Assembly: GCA_003864495.1 (NCBI GenBank)
Contig: PEDN01001353.1
Span: 310,001-374,000 of the forward strand
Direction of reading: 5' to 3'
From: Nemopilema nomurai
Lineage: Eukaryota; Cnidaria; Scyphozoa; Rhizostomeae; Rhizostomatidae
DNA: 64,000 bases
Both the position numbers and the translations under genes were made by a program. Positions 37,395 to 50,500 of this stretch are shown in pieces. The notes beneath the pieces were generated by a model that saw only the letters and a program-made list of their open reading frames with translations, had not been told where the DNA came from and made no database searches. How positions within the stretch are numbered: position 1 is the first letter of the stretch; each line of letters starts with the position of its first letter.

Positions 37395-40300
37395 GGTGAG
37401 AATGTTGTGTAGACTAGAAGATAGAACTTGAGTGGTGACTCTTGATCGAAAGGGACAGACTAATTCACCGCCTGGGCTTTAATAGTAATAGCCATGTACA
37501 CGCGGAAGATGCCACGTTTGAGCTTGTGTAGAGAATTTACAATTCGATCAGACTATTTTCTATACAGGAGTCGTGACTGAATCTATTTTCTCCTCCAGGA
37601 GATTCTCGTACCTTTTTGCTAGGCAACGTCTATACGCAGAGTGCGTAACACGTGCAGTCTACACTTTGTGAATGGAGTGGCTTCACCTCTACTAGGCCGT
37701 CGCATTCCAATCGCGCAGAACATAGTTGCTAGGAAACAAATTTTCGACCTGAGGTGGTGTAACAGTTTGTGGCACCTGTCGCATTGTACTGCGCATGACA
37801 GTGCTGCTTCGCAGTGGCGGAAACTGGGTCTAATTAGCTACATGGCTAGATTAATACAAATCATCATCGTTGGCTACATGGAGCTAGCGGTTAGCTTGAA
37901 TGTCAATTCTAACTTCTGAAATAGAAAGACGAAGCAAGTTTTATTTTTCAAGCATTGAACTTTGATCGAGTGCAATCTGCAAGGGCAATGGCTCTGTAAC
38001 TTTGCAGCCCGCTCGGAAGTTCCTTGACGCCTTCCAAATCTAACATAAAAAGCTACCCTTCAATTTTGATTACTGCTTTACTTAGAATTGTTTATAAAAT
38101 CGATTTGAAACAAAAATTGTGTCGTTATAACCTGATGAGGAGCTTTGTTTCTTTGACTTAGGTACTATGACCTAATTGAAATAATTTGTGCAGGCAAATT
38201 AGAAGCTGTTCTCCTCCTTCATAGCCCTCTTGATATTAGACTACAATAGATTGTAGGGCAGTTTCCAGCTGTACTATTGTAAGTCATTAGTAAAATCACA
38301 GGGTGCAGCTTATTTCATAGGGATTTTCGTCTTCTCTCCGTCGCTAGCGATTTATCAACATGCAAAGCAAAGCAGAGAAATGTAATCAGATAGGGAACTC
38401 ATAGAATTATTTGGAATTTTTAATCATTTGAAAGTCAAGACCCTCAACAGTTTTTGATTAATTTTAATAAACCACCTAATATCAAAACACCCATGAACCA
38501 GGGTAGAAAGCACTTTGACCCATACCTACGTCACTAGGCTCTTCTCTGACCCAGGCCATGCACAGTAACAACTTGGATGTGCCCACTCGACAAGCTCTGT
38601 ACTCTCTGAACAACCTATAGGTCTTATTATTGGATACAGGGTCTAAATTATTGAAACATTCCTTCATCCTTGCTAATTTTTATTGATTCAAATCCTTTGG
38701 CGACACATGTATTTCTTTGCAGAAATATTAGAATTTCCATTATCTGAGACAAAAAGTTTATAAGTTCTATTTAGTCAATAGCATAAAATTAAACATACTG
38801 TCATTCGTTATTGTTTCTATGCTTGATTTAATCTTCCTTCTGCTTTCCACTTTCTTTGTTCCTTCATAGTCATCAGAAGGCTTTATCAGCAAGAATAATT
38901 TGACCAAACTGGTCATTACACTGCATAGGTGATACCAACGGTGGAGCAGATGTGCTATCTAACATGAAATTGACTGCGCACTATTAGCTCCTTACGTTAC
39001 GGTGAACTGAAGTCACTTTATCAATGTTACTTTATTGCTTCTCGTTCACTCAGCATACGTCTTCAATATCCCTTTCCACCATTTGTCTACCGCATGCCTA
39101 CCCCACTTTTAATCTCCATCATCAACTCGCATTCGCACTTCCAATCGTGATAACTCATTACATCTTCTGTTTATCTTTTTGACTGGTTTTTAAGCATGTA
39201 GTTTAGTTCGATTTATTTATTTATGATAAGCTCAGTATAAGTCAACACGCGTCTTTTCTGGCATTTTTCTTGCTCCGAGCTCTCTGCTCTTTAAATATAA
39301 GTCAAACAGTACATAGCGGACCAAAAGGCACAAACAGTTCACTGATGACTGATTCAATCAAGTAAATACACTTCTATTCTGCCGCAACTTCAGGGTTACA
39401 TGCTTCGACAGATATGGATTTCGAAAATGAATTTTTGAAACATAGTGCTAAAGGCGTAAAAATATTTTATGATTGTAATTGTCTTTCAGAACAATTCAGG
39501 CGTTTTTGAGGTACGAAAACGTCCCAAACTTTTGTAAATGTCCATTTTTACCACTTAATTGGCATGGTTGCGTTCAAAGTCAAACAGAAAAATTTAATTA
39601 TCTTAACCTCAGATGCTATATCGTGGAATTATCTTATAGTGGAGCTGCCCGAGATTCGATCGAAGAACTGACCGTTTGGTATGTAATTGTCTTGTAATTG
39701 GTTCAATGGCTTTAAAAATATTACACTTGGGTTGAGGCCTCTATGCGGGCCCTCTGCCTGAAATTACTGGTATAAGGTGTTTACATTATTAAGTTTCAGA
39801 TCTGGTTTTGTCCTCTGTTTTGCAGATTCATTCGTCCCTGTTTTTACAAGCAAAAGGCTACAGAATGTCGGGTGGGCCCTGCATAACCTGAACAATTGGC
39901 TGCTGTATACTCCTCTTGGCGAGATAGGTAGGATTGCGAATCCATGTAAGTCAATTTGCGGTCCTGTTTATTTCCATGCATAGTAATAGGGGATATGGGA
40001 TTTGTGGTTTTGTTAGGCTGGCATTGTTAGCCTCGTTTTCACGCTGAGACGACATTTGTTCGCGCTGAAAAAGAGCCCGGCTAACCTTGCTTTCAAGGTC
40101 TGCAAACAAAATAGAGCCAGTGCGCCTTTTCCCTCATCTCTTGGCTCCTTTTCTTTGTTCGACGAGTTACAACCAATCGGAGAGTACAGGGTTTGTCTCG
40201 TAGCCAACAGTGATGCACGTGAAGACATTGTTCAACTGGGAAGTGGCAAAGAATGCCAATTACAGTAATTTTAAGGCTATAAACATTGCCAACGTATTGT

Positions 40301-41057
40301 TTAAAATTCAAATGTTTTGCTCCGGATCAATTAAGGAACATTAATAGCTTGGCATCCGGAACGTGTTGTCCTCTTTTTGTTGAACTGAGAAGAAAGAAAT
40401 CTCTAGAAGTGTTACTTAGCGTTACAAAATATAGCGAACAGTGACTGCAAGAATATGCCTGCCAGTCTGTAATTTTTGGAAAGTTTCCAGTTGATAGACC
40501 TGTCTTCGATCACTCGCGTATCCGGTTCACTTGTGCTCTGCTCTCAAGATATCATCCCATATCATTTGGTGAGACTGCCCCGGGCGTCTTCAATTATCCA
40601 GCACAAGCACGCACCGAGAAGAGATGACCGACATCATGGCAAAAAACTGCTGAAAACTGGGCGATTGTGAGCATTTACGGTGGGTCTCCTTCTCCTGTAT
40701 TCATCGTATTTTTTCATCTTGCAACTTATAGCGACCTTTTTATTAGTAGCTACACACGCTTTCGGTAATTAACCGGAAAATGATTTATTGTGGTAGAGCC
40801 TTCGCTATCCAAAAATTGAAACGCCATATAAACTCTGGGTATCATGTACAAAATCTTTCGCTTCTAGGCTTGTCGTTTGGGCCATCTTTATGGTTCATCT
40901 TTAATCAGGAACACAGAAAAAAGCAAGAGAATAGGCTAAATCAATTTTCAAATCTTGATTACTGCGCCTTTGCTATAGGCTTTGTTGTTGTTGTCAATCC
41001 TAGTAGCATTTGGGCCTTGTGAAAATTGTATGTTGGGCCTTTAACTCCTATAATTGC
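37395..41057. other. Gene-poor interval right of the FKBP gene
   Basis: The left end should hold the FKBP promoter. I find no supported exon series. Short open frames near 39480-39980 and 40056-40268 lack motifs or consistent splice sites. Confidence 0.4.
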
Positions 41058-41065
41058 CTCAAAAT

Positions 41066-41283
41066 CAGTGTCGGTTTCGAGGCCCTGGGCCGAAATCATC
41101 TGCGGGGCCCTTATTTGAAAATCTTTTGTTACCTAAGATTATTCTTCAAGTTCTTTCCGTTAAAGTTGTTTTCCCTCAAGGTGGTTCCTTTTAAATTTTT
41201 CTTAGGTGCAGGGCCCCTTCTGGGTTACCAAACCCGCAGGGCCTTGGGTCATGGCCCTCCGGGGCCCCCTGAAACCGACACTG
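41066..41283. mobile_element. 218-bp MITE with hAT-like ends
   Basis: Inverted termini CAGTGTCGGTTTC (41066-41078) and GAAACCGACACTG (41271-41283) are perfect over 13 bp. Flanking octamers CTCAAAAT (41058-41065) and CGCAAAAA (41284-41291) agree at 6 of 8 positions, as expected of an eroded 8-bp target duplication. The interior is rich in GGGCCC-type segments (AGGCCCTGGGCC, GCAGGGCCCC, GGGGCCCCCT) that can fold. No coding capacity. Confidence 0.65.
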
Positions 41284-43045
41284 CGCAAAAAAGTGTTCCT
41301 TCAGTTGACCCTGAAGGTCATACACCCATCGTTCCCATCTAATTGTAAGGATTGGAAGGACCTGGCGTGCCGACTGTCGACCCAGAGTTTCCAGCAAATT
41401 GCACTTCACTATGGTTTGCATCATTTGAAAATTAAGAGGGGAATCTGCAGTCGGTGGGGGGTCTCCCCTTTCCCTCGAAATCGGCGTCAATGCAAAGCAC
41501 AGCTGCTATCGGACCCTCTCTTTGCATGCATCATCTCTGCATGCTCGTATTCTTAAAAAAAGGAGAAATAAGGAACAGGCGTGTTTTCAAACCATTCAAG
41601 GCGTCTAGAATGGAAACGACGTTCTTTTCTCAGGAGGCCTACAAACTATTGGCTATTTATCTCAACTTTCATATTATTGAAACAGAACGGTGCTAACAGG
41701 CTCTTCATTCGGCAGTCTTTCATAAAAAAGCTCTTGCAAGAATCCTTTTGAAAAATGTTACTTCGTGGTATCACAGGCTTGCTTTTTTTAAAATCACGTC
41801 ATTAATTTTTACGTTCCTTGACCTATACCATCGCTTTTATCTAAAAGCTTATTTTACGACAAAATTGCGTATATCAAGAGTCGCCCTGTCAACGTTTCCT
41901 CTGGCAACCCACAAGCCAATTAGCATTGTCTGCTAGAAAACAGAATTCGTTATACGTCTTTTAAGCTCATTACTCTTAGAGCTACCATCTCCCCCAGTCA
42001 GAAACATACCCCTAGAATCTTCGGCAAAACATGAGATTTTCAGTGTCGGGTTCGCTTCAATGTCTAATATATTTTGAGAAGTTTCTCAACGAATGCTGCC
42101 CTTGATTTCCGCTGTAGACATGTATTCTCTCTATCACGTATGGCTCAATATACTTTGCGAGACCATTTCCGTTCGATGGTCACTGCAAATTGGATCGTTT
42201 CCAGTCCCTCTTTCTAAGACAGCCAAAATAGCTATTTCTCCTAGGGCGTTTGTCCACAAGGGTAGTGGTTAACATGCATATCTCTGCTTCAGTTAGTAGA
42301 TTTAAGTGCAATTGGGGATCATAAATGACGTCGCTGCGCAGGATTATTATGACGTTGAGTTGACTGAAGGCCCTTTCAAGTAGATTTTTCAACTCTACAA
42401 TAAAGAGAGACCAGCAGCTATTATCATTCGAATGCAGTGCAGACTTAACCTGAATTGAGCTTGGGCCTATTTTCAGAAAACTGAGAACGAGCTCAGGTTG
42501 ACGTCACAGAAGGTACAATGCCAAAAATCGGGAGTAGCTATGCTGCCATGAATTTACCGCGGTTGAACGTTTTCGAGTCAGGGCCGAAGATCCTTGCATT
42601 ACGGAAAACGAATTCTGAGAAGTGAGCTAATAAAAAGGTAGAAAGATTTGGCGGGAAATATCTAGCAATGGAGTATGTTGGGGATATACAAGGGAAAGTG
42701 CTTTTGCATTATAATATGAGGGGCTTGGAGCTGGAAACTTTGCAGCTAGATGACACGGCAAAAAAACGAATGTTTTGATGGCATTTCGGTTAATGGATGA
42801 ATCCCCTTCCATACCAAGTGCCCTTGCCTGCTATTTATGCATATAGGCCTTGATCAGGAGCAATGAACTTTTCTTCGCAAAACAGGCCTATAAGTGACAC
42901 CTTTGCGGCCATTTCGAAAGAACTACACGCGTAAATTCTTTTTTGCGGAGTACGAGATTGTGCTGAAATAGATTTGGCTAGGATGGGTTGTGATGGTGGC
43001 TCCTCCCATGATGCGCAAACGAGATGCGAATCTCCTATACCACAA

Positions 43046-43059
43046 CCCCCCCCCCCCCC
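43046..43059 (+). repeat. Poly(C) tract
   Basis: Fourteen consecutive C residues, an unusual run for this AT-rich region. Length may be affected by sequencing. Confidence 0.9.
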
Positions 43060-44192
43060 ATGAGTCTAAAGTCTCGTATCGTATTGATCCTTGGCTATCA
43101 CAACACAAGCCTGGCATTCGTTATATTTGCTGCTCTTCAGCATAACAATTATGCCCAACTATGACAATGCACCTTGCATCTTTACTAAAGATTAGTATTG
43201 CAGCTTTGTTTATATGCGTGACGTCATTTCCGCACTCCGCCCATTCTAAACAATTACAAACTGTACAACCACGCTTTGGTGACAATAGAACACTTTATGA
43301 AAAGCGGGTTTTTTATTAATAAAATAATGTGAGTTGGTTTTAAATGGTTATGTATGCACACATTCTGACAACGTTTCCATTCGACCACTGATCAAGATTC
43401 TCACCTAATTATGCAAGGTGAATGAGATGACATGTTCGCAAAATTATTTGATTATAATTTGAGTCTAGTTATAAAACCAATCGCTTGTAAGCCAGGAGTA
43501 TCACAAAGTACCTCTTATGTCAGGGCCGAGTAGGGGTTTTTAATAACCTGAGCAAAGTAGTATTGAAGAATACCGGCCAATATTGCTGTTTAGAAGTTTT
43601 GAGATAATACAAATGAAATAGTGGATATCAGTGCTATGAAAAATTCGTGATTTGGGAAGGGGGAGGCCCGTGACTTGGTACTTATCTTTAGAGACATTTG
43701 AGTTCGTGTTACGATCAAAAATCAAGCTATCAGCCCAGAAGAGGGCCTAGTATCGTTCAAGCTCACTGTCATACCGCTCGGTAGCCTTGCACTGTTTGAA
43801 AAGAATAACTCAATGATAAGAGTAGGACTCTTTGCTTCAAAGTATAATTCATATAGTGGCAGTAGAAAGGGAAAGTTTTTGAATTTGCTGTCACGTTAAA
43901 GAAGAAATGCATGACACGTCAAAGGCACATGGAAACACCAGTTATCCTGCAGCCCTGCCTTTCATTTATTGACGCTCATAATTAATTCCCCTGTGACTGG
44001 TTTCCCGTTGTTGTATTGCATTGAAATGGTTGAAATGCATTGAAAAATGTGTCATAAAATCGTGGAAAGTTTTGCAAGGCACAATTATTTAGCAGCAAAG
44101 TTGCGCGAAGAAGATACCTGCTTTTCACAGAATGCAAACGTGCCTGGTTGCGAAATACTTCAAACTTAACTTCACGGAAAAGATTTCCTTGC

Positions 44193-44509
44193 CTAATCGA
44201 TGAAAATTAATTCAGCTGCATATCGTAAACAAGGCAATAACCAGGAGAAGGCAACAGAAGGGCATTCGACCCACGCCTTCCTTATAAGAAGGGCTAGGCC
44301 CATCGCAGCCGCTTTTCTTCTTAGAAGATCTTCAACGTGAATGTCAAATATCGTGGGACGGTTTCCTCGTGGGTTTACTGCTATTTGTATTAAAGATGAG
44401 ATTTCACCTTGGGAAAAGTTAACAGGGAGAAGTTGGTGATGCAGGCGGGTGAAACACTGTGTCTCGAAAGATTGATTACTTTTAGGCATTTCTGGTAAGT
44501 TTATTTCAC
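44193..44509 (-). CDS. Possible orphan last exon, unrecognised
   Basis: On the minus strand an acceptor (TGTTTCTACAG at 44510-44520) opens a frame of about 105 codons to TAG at 44193-44195. The translation looks protein-like: LPEMPKSNQSFETQ, then LIQIAVNPRGNRPTIFDIHV, EDLLRRKAAAMGLALLIRKA and a hydrophobic end SWLLPCLRYAAELIF. A minus-strand AATAAA at 43965-43970 follows 220 bp later. I recognise no family and could not find a matching upstream exon, so this is a candidate only; a chance ORF remains possible. Confidence 0.3.
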
Positions 44510-44893
44510 CTGTAGAAACATTTTCTTAGTTCTACCGTTAGTTTTACAGCAGCCAAATTTATTGCGCAAACAATATTTTCGGTGCAGTTGTGACTCACAA
44601 ATAGCTATAAATTAGAGCTGTGAAATGATAACTGCAAGTCTGTAATGTTAGAATGGTCAAGATAACTAAGAAAAAAAACAGTTTAAAGGCAATAATTTCA
44701 CATTTTATGTTTAATTTAGACGGCAACCATAGGCACGATTCAGTGGCACATATCGTCAGTGGAACATCAAACCATAACATTTTAAAGCCAATAAATCTTT
44801 AGTCTTCGGCCACTTCTGGGATAACAAGGTTTTTATAGGGACCTGTTGTGAATTGGAAGCACTGCGAGCGATCCATTTTTTAATACTGGGGTA

Positions 44894-45306
44894 CAGACCT
44901 TATTTTAAAGAATTTTTATCACTGCACGATCAGGGTGGTTTCATAAAAAGATTACCTCTAGAGGTAGGCTGTGCAAGGTGCATCGCAGAGGCAGGCATGC
45001 AATAGCCGGGGTCTTGGGGGCACTGAAGGCAACCCAGCAGGTCCAGAGGGCAGAGCGGAGTGCCCCCGGAAGCTCACGATATTCTCTTTCTATATGATGA
45101 CATAAAAGCACAAGAAATACATATATAGCCCCTGAATATTATTCCCGCTACGTTCTGTGTGCTTATTTTTTGTTACTTTTTTCGTATTAATTCTTTATTT
45201 TGCTGTTTTAACTAATTTATCACTGCACAATTTTCCATTTATCACTGCAAATTTTGGATTTATCACTGCACCAATTGGTTATCACTGAGCCTTAAAATAA
45301 GGCCTG
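44894..45306. mobile_element. 413-bp non-autonomous hAT element with perfect 8-bp target duplication
   Basis: The left end CAGACCTTATTTTAAAG and the inverse of the right end, CAGGCCTTATTTTAAG, pair almost perfectly. The 8-bp octamer CTGGGGTA occurs immediately outside both ends (44886-44893 and 45307-45314), the hallmark of hAT insertion. Subterminal repeats TTTATCACTGCA occur once near the left end (44915) and three times near the right end (45216, 45238, 45259), with a diverged fourth at 45279, spaced 20-22 bp. Such arrays are the usual transposase-binding layout in hAT elements. There is no transposase gene inside, so it would need a partner in trans. Confidence 0.85.
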
Positions 45307-45862
45307 CTGGGGTATGCAAACGGCGACGTTGGCAGGTTGTAATGAGTGAATGGTAAAGGCTGTCCCTGCCCCAAACGCCCCCTGACATGTGCTCAAAGAA
45401 AGGAGGAGATGAAGACGTGTGGCAGGCAATCGTCTAAAAGAAGGGTTCTGTAATCTACTTAGTTGTCATCTGTCTGCGCTGAAAGGGTGCCAATTTTGGT
45501 CATTGAAGAAGCAGTAACGGCTCTGTGTAGTCAAGTCAGAATTGCTACACTTTGTGCTCTGACAGCCTAATAGATTGAAGGTACAGGCTATTTAGAAACA
45601 TTAAATTTTTCAACAGAAAAATGTTACTGTCTCAACAGGAACAAATTCTGCATGTGATGACCTACTGAGGAAGTCACATGACTTTACCTCAGGATAGAAG
45701 CTGGCTTTTAACATTGCGAGGTGGTTTTAGAATTCCGGAGAGGACCATAACTGAAATATATTTACGCGAACGTGGAAATTTGAAAGTTGAAACTAACACG
45801 TGGAAGTTGTCAGTCTGTCACGCTGAAAAGGATGCGGATTTGCTGACATGACATGCTCCTTG

Positions 45863-46042
45863 AAGCCCAATCTCCACTAGGCGGAAAATTGTCGAGGCGG
45901 AAAATTGTCGAGGCGGAAAAATTTCCTACCATCTAATTGGCTACTTGAAATTGTCGCGGCGGAAAATGCCGACTAGCGAAAAGTAGAAAGTGATCCTACT
46001 TTTCGCGGCTCGACAATTTTCCGCCTAGTGGATATTGGGCTT
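45863..46042. mobile_element. 180-bp palindromic MITE
   Basis: Long inverted termini: AAGCCCAATCTCCACTAGGC continuing into GGAAAATTGTCGAG on the left, and its complement with one mismatch on the right (about 34 bp). The internal unit GAGGCGGAAAATTGTC is repeated near the left end. A second, nested hairpin is formed by GCGAAAAGTAG and CTACTTTTCGC. No unambiguous target duplication is visible, so the superfamily is open. The sequence could fold into a nearly complete stem. Confidence 0.75.
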
Positions 46043-47153
46043 TAGAATGACTTCATTGCCTCGTTTCCAAGACTGATAATGCCTTGATCATCAGCTTACT
46101 CGAGAAGAACTTAAAAGTGGGATCAGTATAAAACCAGCATTAGGATGGTTTTCCTGGCTTTTTTGGGTACAGGGGGGAGGTAGTTTACACAGAAGCATAA
46201 AATGCGTACATATTGTCTAATCATGATTTCGTTCAGTACAAATGCTCGCGATTTTTCTGCGTTACGCCTACTTCAAGGTAGAAAATCCCCTTCTCTTGAC
46301 TCACAGACTCAAATTTTTACAGAGGAAATAATAAACTTCAAGGCACAAGAAAGGGATCAATAAGCCGTCCTAATTTGTTATATTTTCAATATGTCCAAAC
46401 TTCTTTACAATTGGGTTGACGTCATGCATTAAAACAACTCCTGTTAGACAATTAGCTCGTTAATTTGGAAGGCTAGATGTTTTGTTAGGGCGCTAGCGGC
46501 AGTTCAGACCGATTCATTTCCGAATCACTGTGTTTGTTTTATCTAAGGCTTATATTGTTGCTACCGAGCCACAGTAAACGCAAGAGAGGATTACTGTTGT
46601 CTGACGTCAGAGCTACGAATCTGTCCAATTTGAGATTGTTGATGGACTGCGTGGACGGTCATGCTGGTTTTCTCGTGCTGTCCAGGGTGATGTGCATGCC
46701 TGTGAGAACGTTCTACCCTATAGTTTGATGAGGAAAGGGGGACGTATTTCATCAGCGCCAAAGGGGGAATTCAAAAAGAAAAGTTTCAGATATTTATTCG
46801 CAATGACCACGCAAATAGCACGCCCTCCACCCCTCCCCTCCCACATTGCAGATGATGGCACCTTTAGTCTTGGTTATGTTTTGCGGCTCGTGCGTGAATA
46901 ATTTAAAAAAAACACCAGTAAGTTTCTCGATTCTTGCTTATGCTCGGGAAGGTGTAAAAGTGGATTGTTCAGCGTCAATGTGTATGATTCCCTTTTAGTC
47001 TTTCCGGACAAGCAACTTAAAACTTTAAAGGGATTTGAAGTGAGGAGATGGTCTGACATGTTTGTTTCTGAAACAAAGCTTGCTAAGAGCATTCAACACA
47101 ATTGTTTCTTCTTCCATGCCTTTGAACTTGTCACCGAAAAATTTCGTAAAAAG

Positions 47154-47369
47154 TTAGGTGCGTGACAGCGTGGTAAATTTCCGCCTCGTCCTTTGTTGCA
47201 TGGCGAGGCCATATTGTTCCGTGACATAATCCCCCGCTAACGTCAATACATCTCTGACCCTTTTCTCATTGTCGTTGTCGCTCGCTGACACTCGCACTCG
47301 ATCGGTTGATCCGCTGTTGAAGGAACTCCCCGCCTGCATCGGAAATACAAAGCGTCGGGAATTCGTCAT
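47154..47369 (-). other. CpG-rich segment with a 71-codon ORF
   Basis: Base composition shifts here to GC- and CpG-rich sequence over about 47150-47600. On the minus strand it encodes ATG to TAA with a protein-like composition (SASDNDNEKRVRDVLTLAGD, then YVTEQYGLAMQQRTRRK). I see no good donor inside the frame, so it would be a single-exon 71-residue peptide or a 5' UTR ORF. I recognise no family. It may equally be promoter DNA. Confidence 0.3.
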
Positions 47370-47531
47370 TCACTCACAAACAAATACTCGTTTCTGGAGA
47401 TGACATTCGATCAATCCACTCGGGAGTAAGGTATCGAGAAGAAAGGTGTAAACAATTTCTGTCGCAATGGTCAGGACGAGGGGAGAGACGCTCGGTCGTT
47501 CTCTAAGGAGAAAACTGCATTTTATCACAGC

Positions 47532-47588
47532 ATGTTCGCCGTACTGCAAAGGTCGTGGAAAGACAGAGGAACATCGTCGAATTTTTCG
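47532..47588 (+). other. Possible first exon on the plus strand
   Basis: An ATG followed by 19 codons (MFAVLQRSWKDRGTSSNFS) ends at a strong donor TTTCG|GTGAGTTT. It sits at the edge of the CpG-rich patch. It could be the 5' exon of a transcript running right, for example a leader of the gene at 54197. If coding, it would join that acceptor at TGA, so it would have to be untranslated there. Tentative. Confidence 0.25.
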
Positions 47589-47599
47589 GTGAGTTTGAG

Positions 47600-50500
47600 T
47601 GTTTTTGCCAACGTGGGCTTCTGGTTGAAAATTGGCACAGTTGCTTTTATGAAAGCTTTTTCTGGGATGTCTTCTATTTGTACCTAAGGCGAAATTTTGA
47701 AGGGTCATGAAAAGCTTCGTAGAATAGCTATAATTTTTAAATGCCTGTTCTTTACAAAGCTTGACAAAGGGACTTGTTTTTAAACTTTGTAAACCAGAGG
47801 AAGTTGAGAATAATAGTTTATACTTCTTGGCTCTGCGTTTTTGAAGTTGGCAACCAAATGTGTTTGGGGTGTGACTACAACCCAGAGAAAATTCAAATTG
47901 CCATCACCCCCTTCTTTTATATTTTCTTAGCAATTTGGAGTCAAGCATATCACGATTTATTCTACAATTTTTTTGTAATGATTTGACATACGCGTAGCAT
48001 ATAAGAGAAAATTCTTTCGCGTGGACTAAATTCCGCCAACTCAATATACACAAGATGTCTTGTGGAAGATGAAACAGTCATCCTTCCATTCTTGTCACAA
48101 TTTTTACCGGCTTCTAAAAACGACACAGAGCTAGCGGGAACTGGTTATGGGAAAACACTCTGACAAAATGTCCTTCCTCTTGTCTGGATCGCATGTGTCG
48201 CGTTAATTGGCGAACCCAAACCACGAACGTGTTTAAAATCCTGCCCGAAATGATGTGGGCTTTCGCACTTCCAAACAGATTACCATGCAATGTTTACGGA
48301 AATTGCCGTGAATTAGACACAATGAGCAGGAGACCAGCTATTGTCACGTGATTGTGATTGCAAGACGCCTTCTTTTCCCTTCGTTGACTTGTTTTGTTCA
48401 TTCGCTTAATCTTTCCCCTATCTACTCACTGACATTTCGTCAGATTAAGCAAAGCCTTCGAATGGGTCTGAGCGAAGCGGTTAGTCTTGTATAGCAGCTG
48501 TTTCAGAACAAACCAGCTTTAGCCTTCCATTCTAAGTTGACTTGATTCTCTAAGCTCTTTTGGAGCCAACCAGATTTTACCCCTAGTCCAAAAGGACAGG
48601 CAGCACGCGATGCCGGATGAAAGAGCGCTGGGAACTACTTATTTATGCGCCGACAGTCTAAATGCTCAAATGTTCAGCGCAGAACACTTTATTGCTTTAA
48701 GGTTTTAAAGAGCGGCGAAATTAATTAAAAGTTGGTTTGGACCAATCCTTTGTTTACAAATCCGCAATTTGCAATCGGTGACGCATTTACCAATGTGACC
48801 TCTGAAATTCCAAGATTTAGGTGACCATTTATGGCTATGCATAGCCATTGGGGCTTCTGTCAATTTGGGCCCAAGCCCCCAAAAGAGGTCAATGCAAACC
48901 TAGTGTTCTAAATACAAAATTAATTTGTACAAAAAGGCTGGTGAATATGAATAAATGTAATTGCTGTGTCTATAAGGCCGAAGAAACAAAGGCAAATAAG
49001 AATAAAACACCTGAAAATTGCTAGTTGGACGGAAGCTTCGAAGAAAGGTTCTAAAAAGAATTGGAATTTCAAGGGGAACGCAAGGGAAACGAGGCACATG
49101 CAAATGGTTGCAATCTGGTTCACTGAACCCCTGTGTTCAAATCCTTTCTTGTAAATGGGCCTCTCCTTAATTACATCATGATTACATTGCACCGTGCTAA
49201 TCATGCCCGCTGGGATTGATGCTGTCACTACAAGTTGATTTTGGTTGCCTAGAATTATGACAACCACGCGTTTCCAAAATGGGCCAACCAAGTATATTGC
49301 TGTTGTAGTTTCTCATGAGTTTTCCCCGCAAATAAACTGTCGTGTAATCATAAGGGTTCATACTCTGAAAACAAGCAAATATAAATTGGTGTTTGTTTTC
49401 TAATGACGTTTCAAGACGTTGAAAATAAGCACTGGTCGTTTAAAAAAGAACGCACTGACAAAACTTCAGTTGAGAAACCTTCCCTGGGAAAAGGTCGTTT
49501 CATGGTTTTGGAGTTGAAAAACCCAGCAAGATAGCTCTGTCCCAATTGAAAACTTCACATTTCCTGTTGATGAAGAATTGAATGAAGTTTCTGAAAGGGT
49601 CTAGTGTCATTTGAAAAATCAGAGATTATTGTTCCAGTTTATTTAGTGGCAACCAAAGCAACTCGGCTGCATTCAATGGAAAAACTGTTAGGCAACTTTG
49701 GTGTTTGCATGTGTTTGCAATGTGCCAGTGATTTATTTGCCAGTAAAGTCAGGGACAGGGATGGTACAAACTTGAGTGAGGTAACATCAGAATTTTATTC
49801 CCTGATTCATCGTTGCTGATTCCTTATTCCTTTTAATATTTATGCATGTAACGTCATGCTGGTTAGCATGTTACGGCTGTCGAGGGAACTGCATATAGCC
49901 TCGGAAAGGAAATTCGAGATAAATTTGTTCGGCAGTCGAAATATCGGCACTCATTTGTAGAGAAGCATCGGGTACAGTATTTCGCATCGTGGTCATATCT
50001 ACAACGGGTACAGTATTTCGCATCGCGGAAGGTAGAGTGTACACATCCGCCTATGAAACAGGCGAGTAATGAGTTTTAGGACGCGTACTTGTCTGCTCAT
50101 TAACTTAAGTTTGGTGTGTAAAATACGCATCTTCAACACATGCTATTCATTTATTAACTCGACATATCGTTCCCGTACCAGTATCTGTTCTTCAAATTCA
50201 TCTCACACCAAGGCTCGTAATCTTTGCTGCCACGCATTAATCGTGCGGTCAAATATTTCTCTTCATCCATCGAGAACTAGCCTATGGCTGATTCCACCTT
50301 GATGAAATCAACACATTATTTCTTGTGCTTTCATTTCCTTGACTCTAATCTACAATCAAAGAAGCTTTGATTGGCTGTGTGATAAATACCATAGTTGGAA
50401 AAGCCGTTTCAATAGACAACAAACTCTGAAATAGGCCGACTCCTTATAAGCACCGGTATTAATGACAGGGATTTGTTCCTGGGAAAACGGTGCGCATTCA

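Noticed and set aside
47370..47708. 112-codon minus-strand ORF
   Set aside because: Composition looks like translated noise, and it is antisense to the candidate plus exon; the adjacent 47154-47369 frame is more protein-like.
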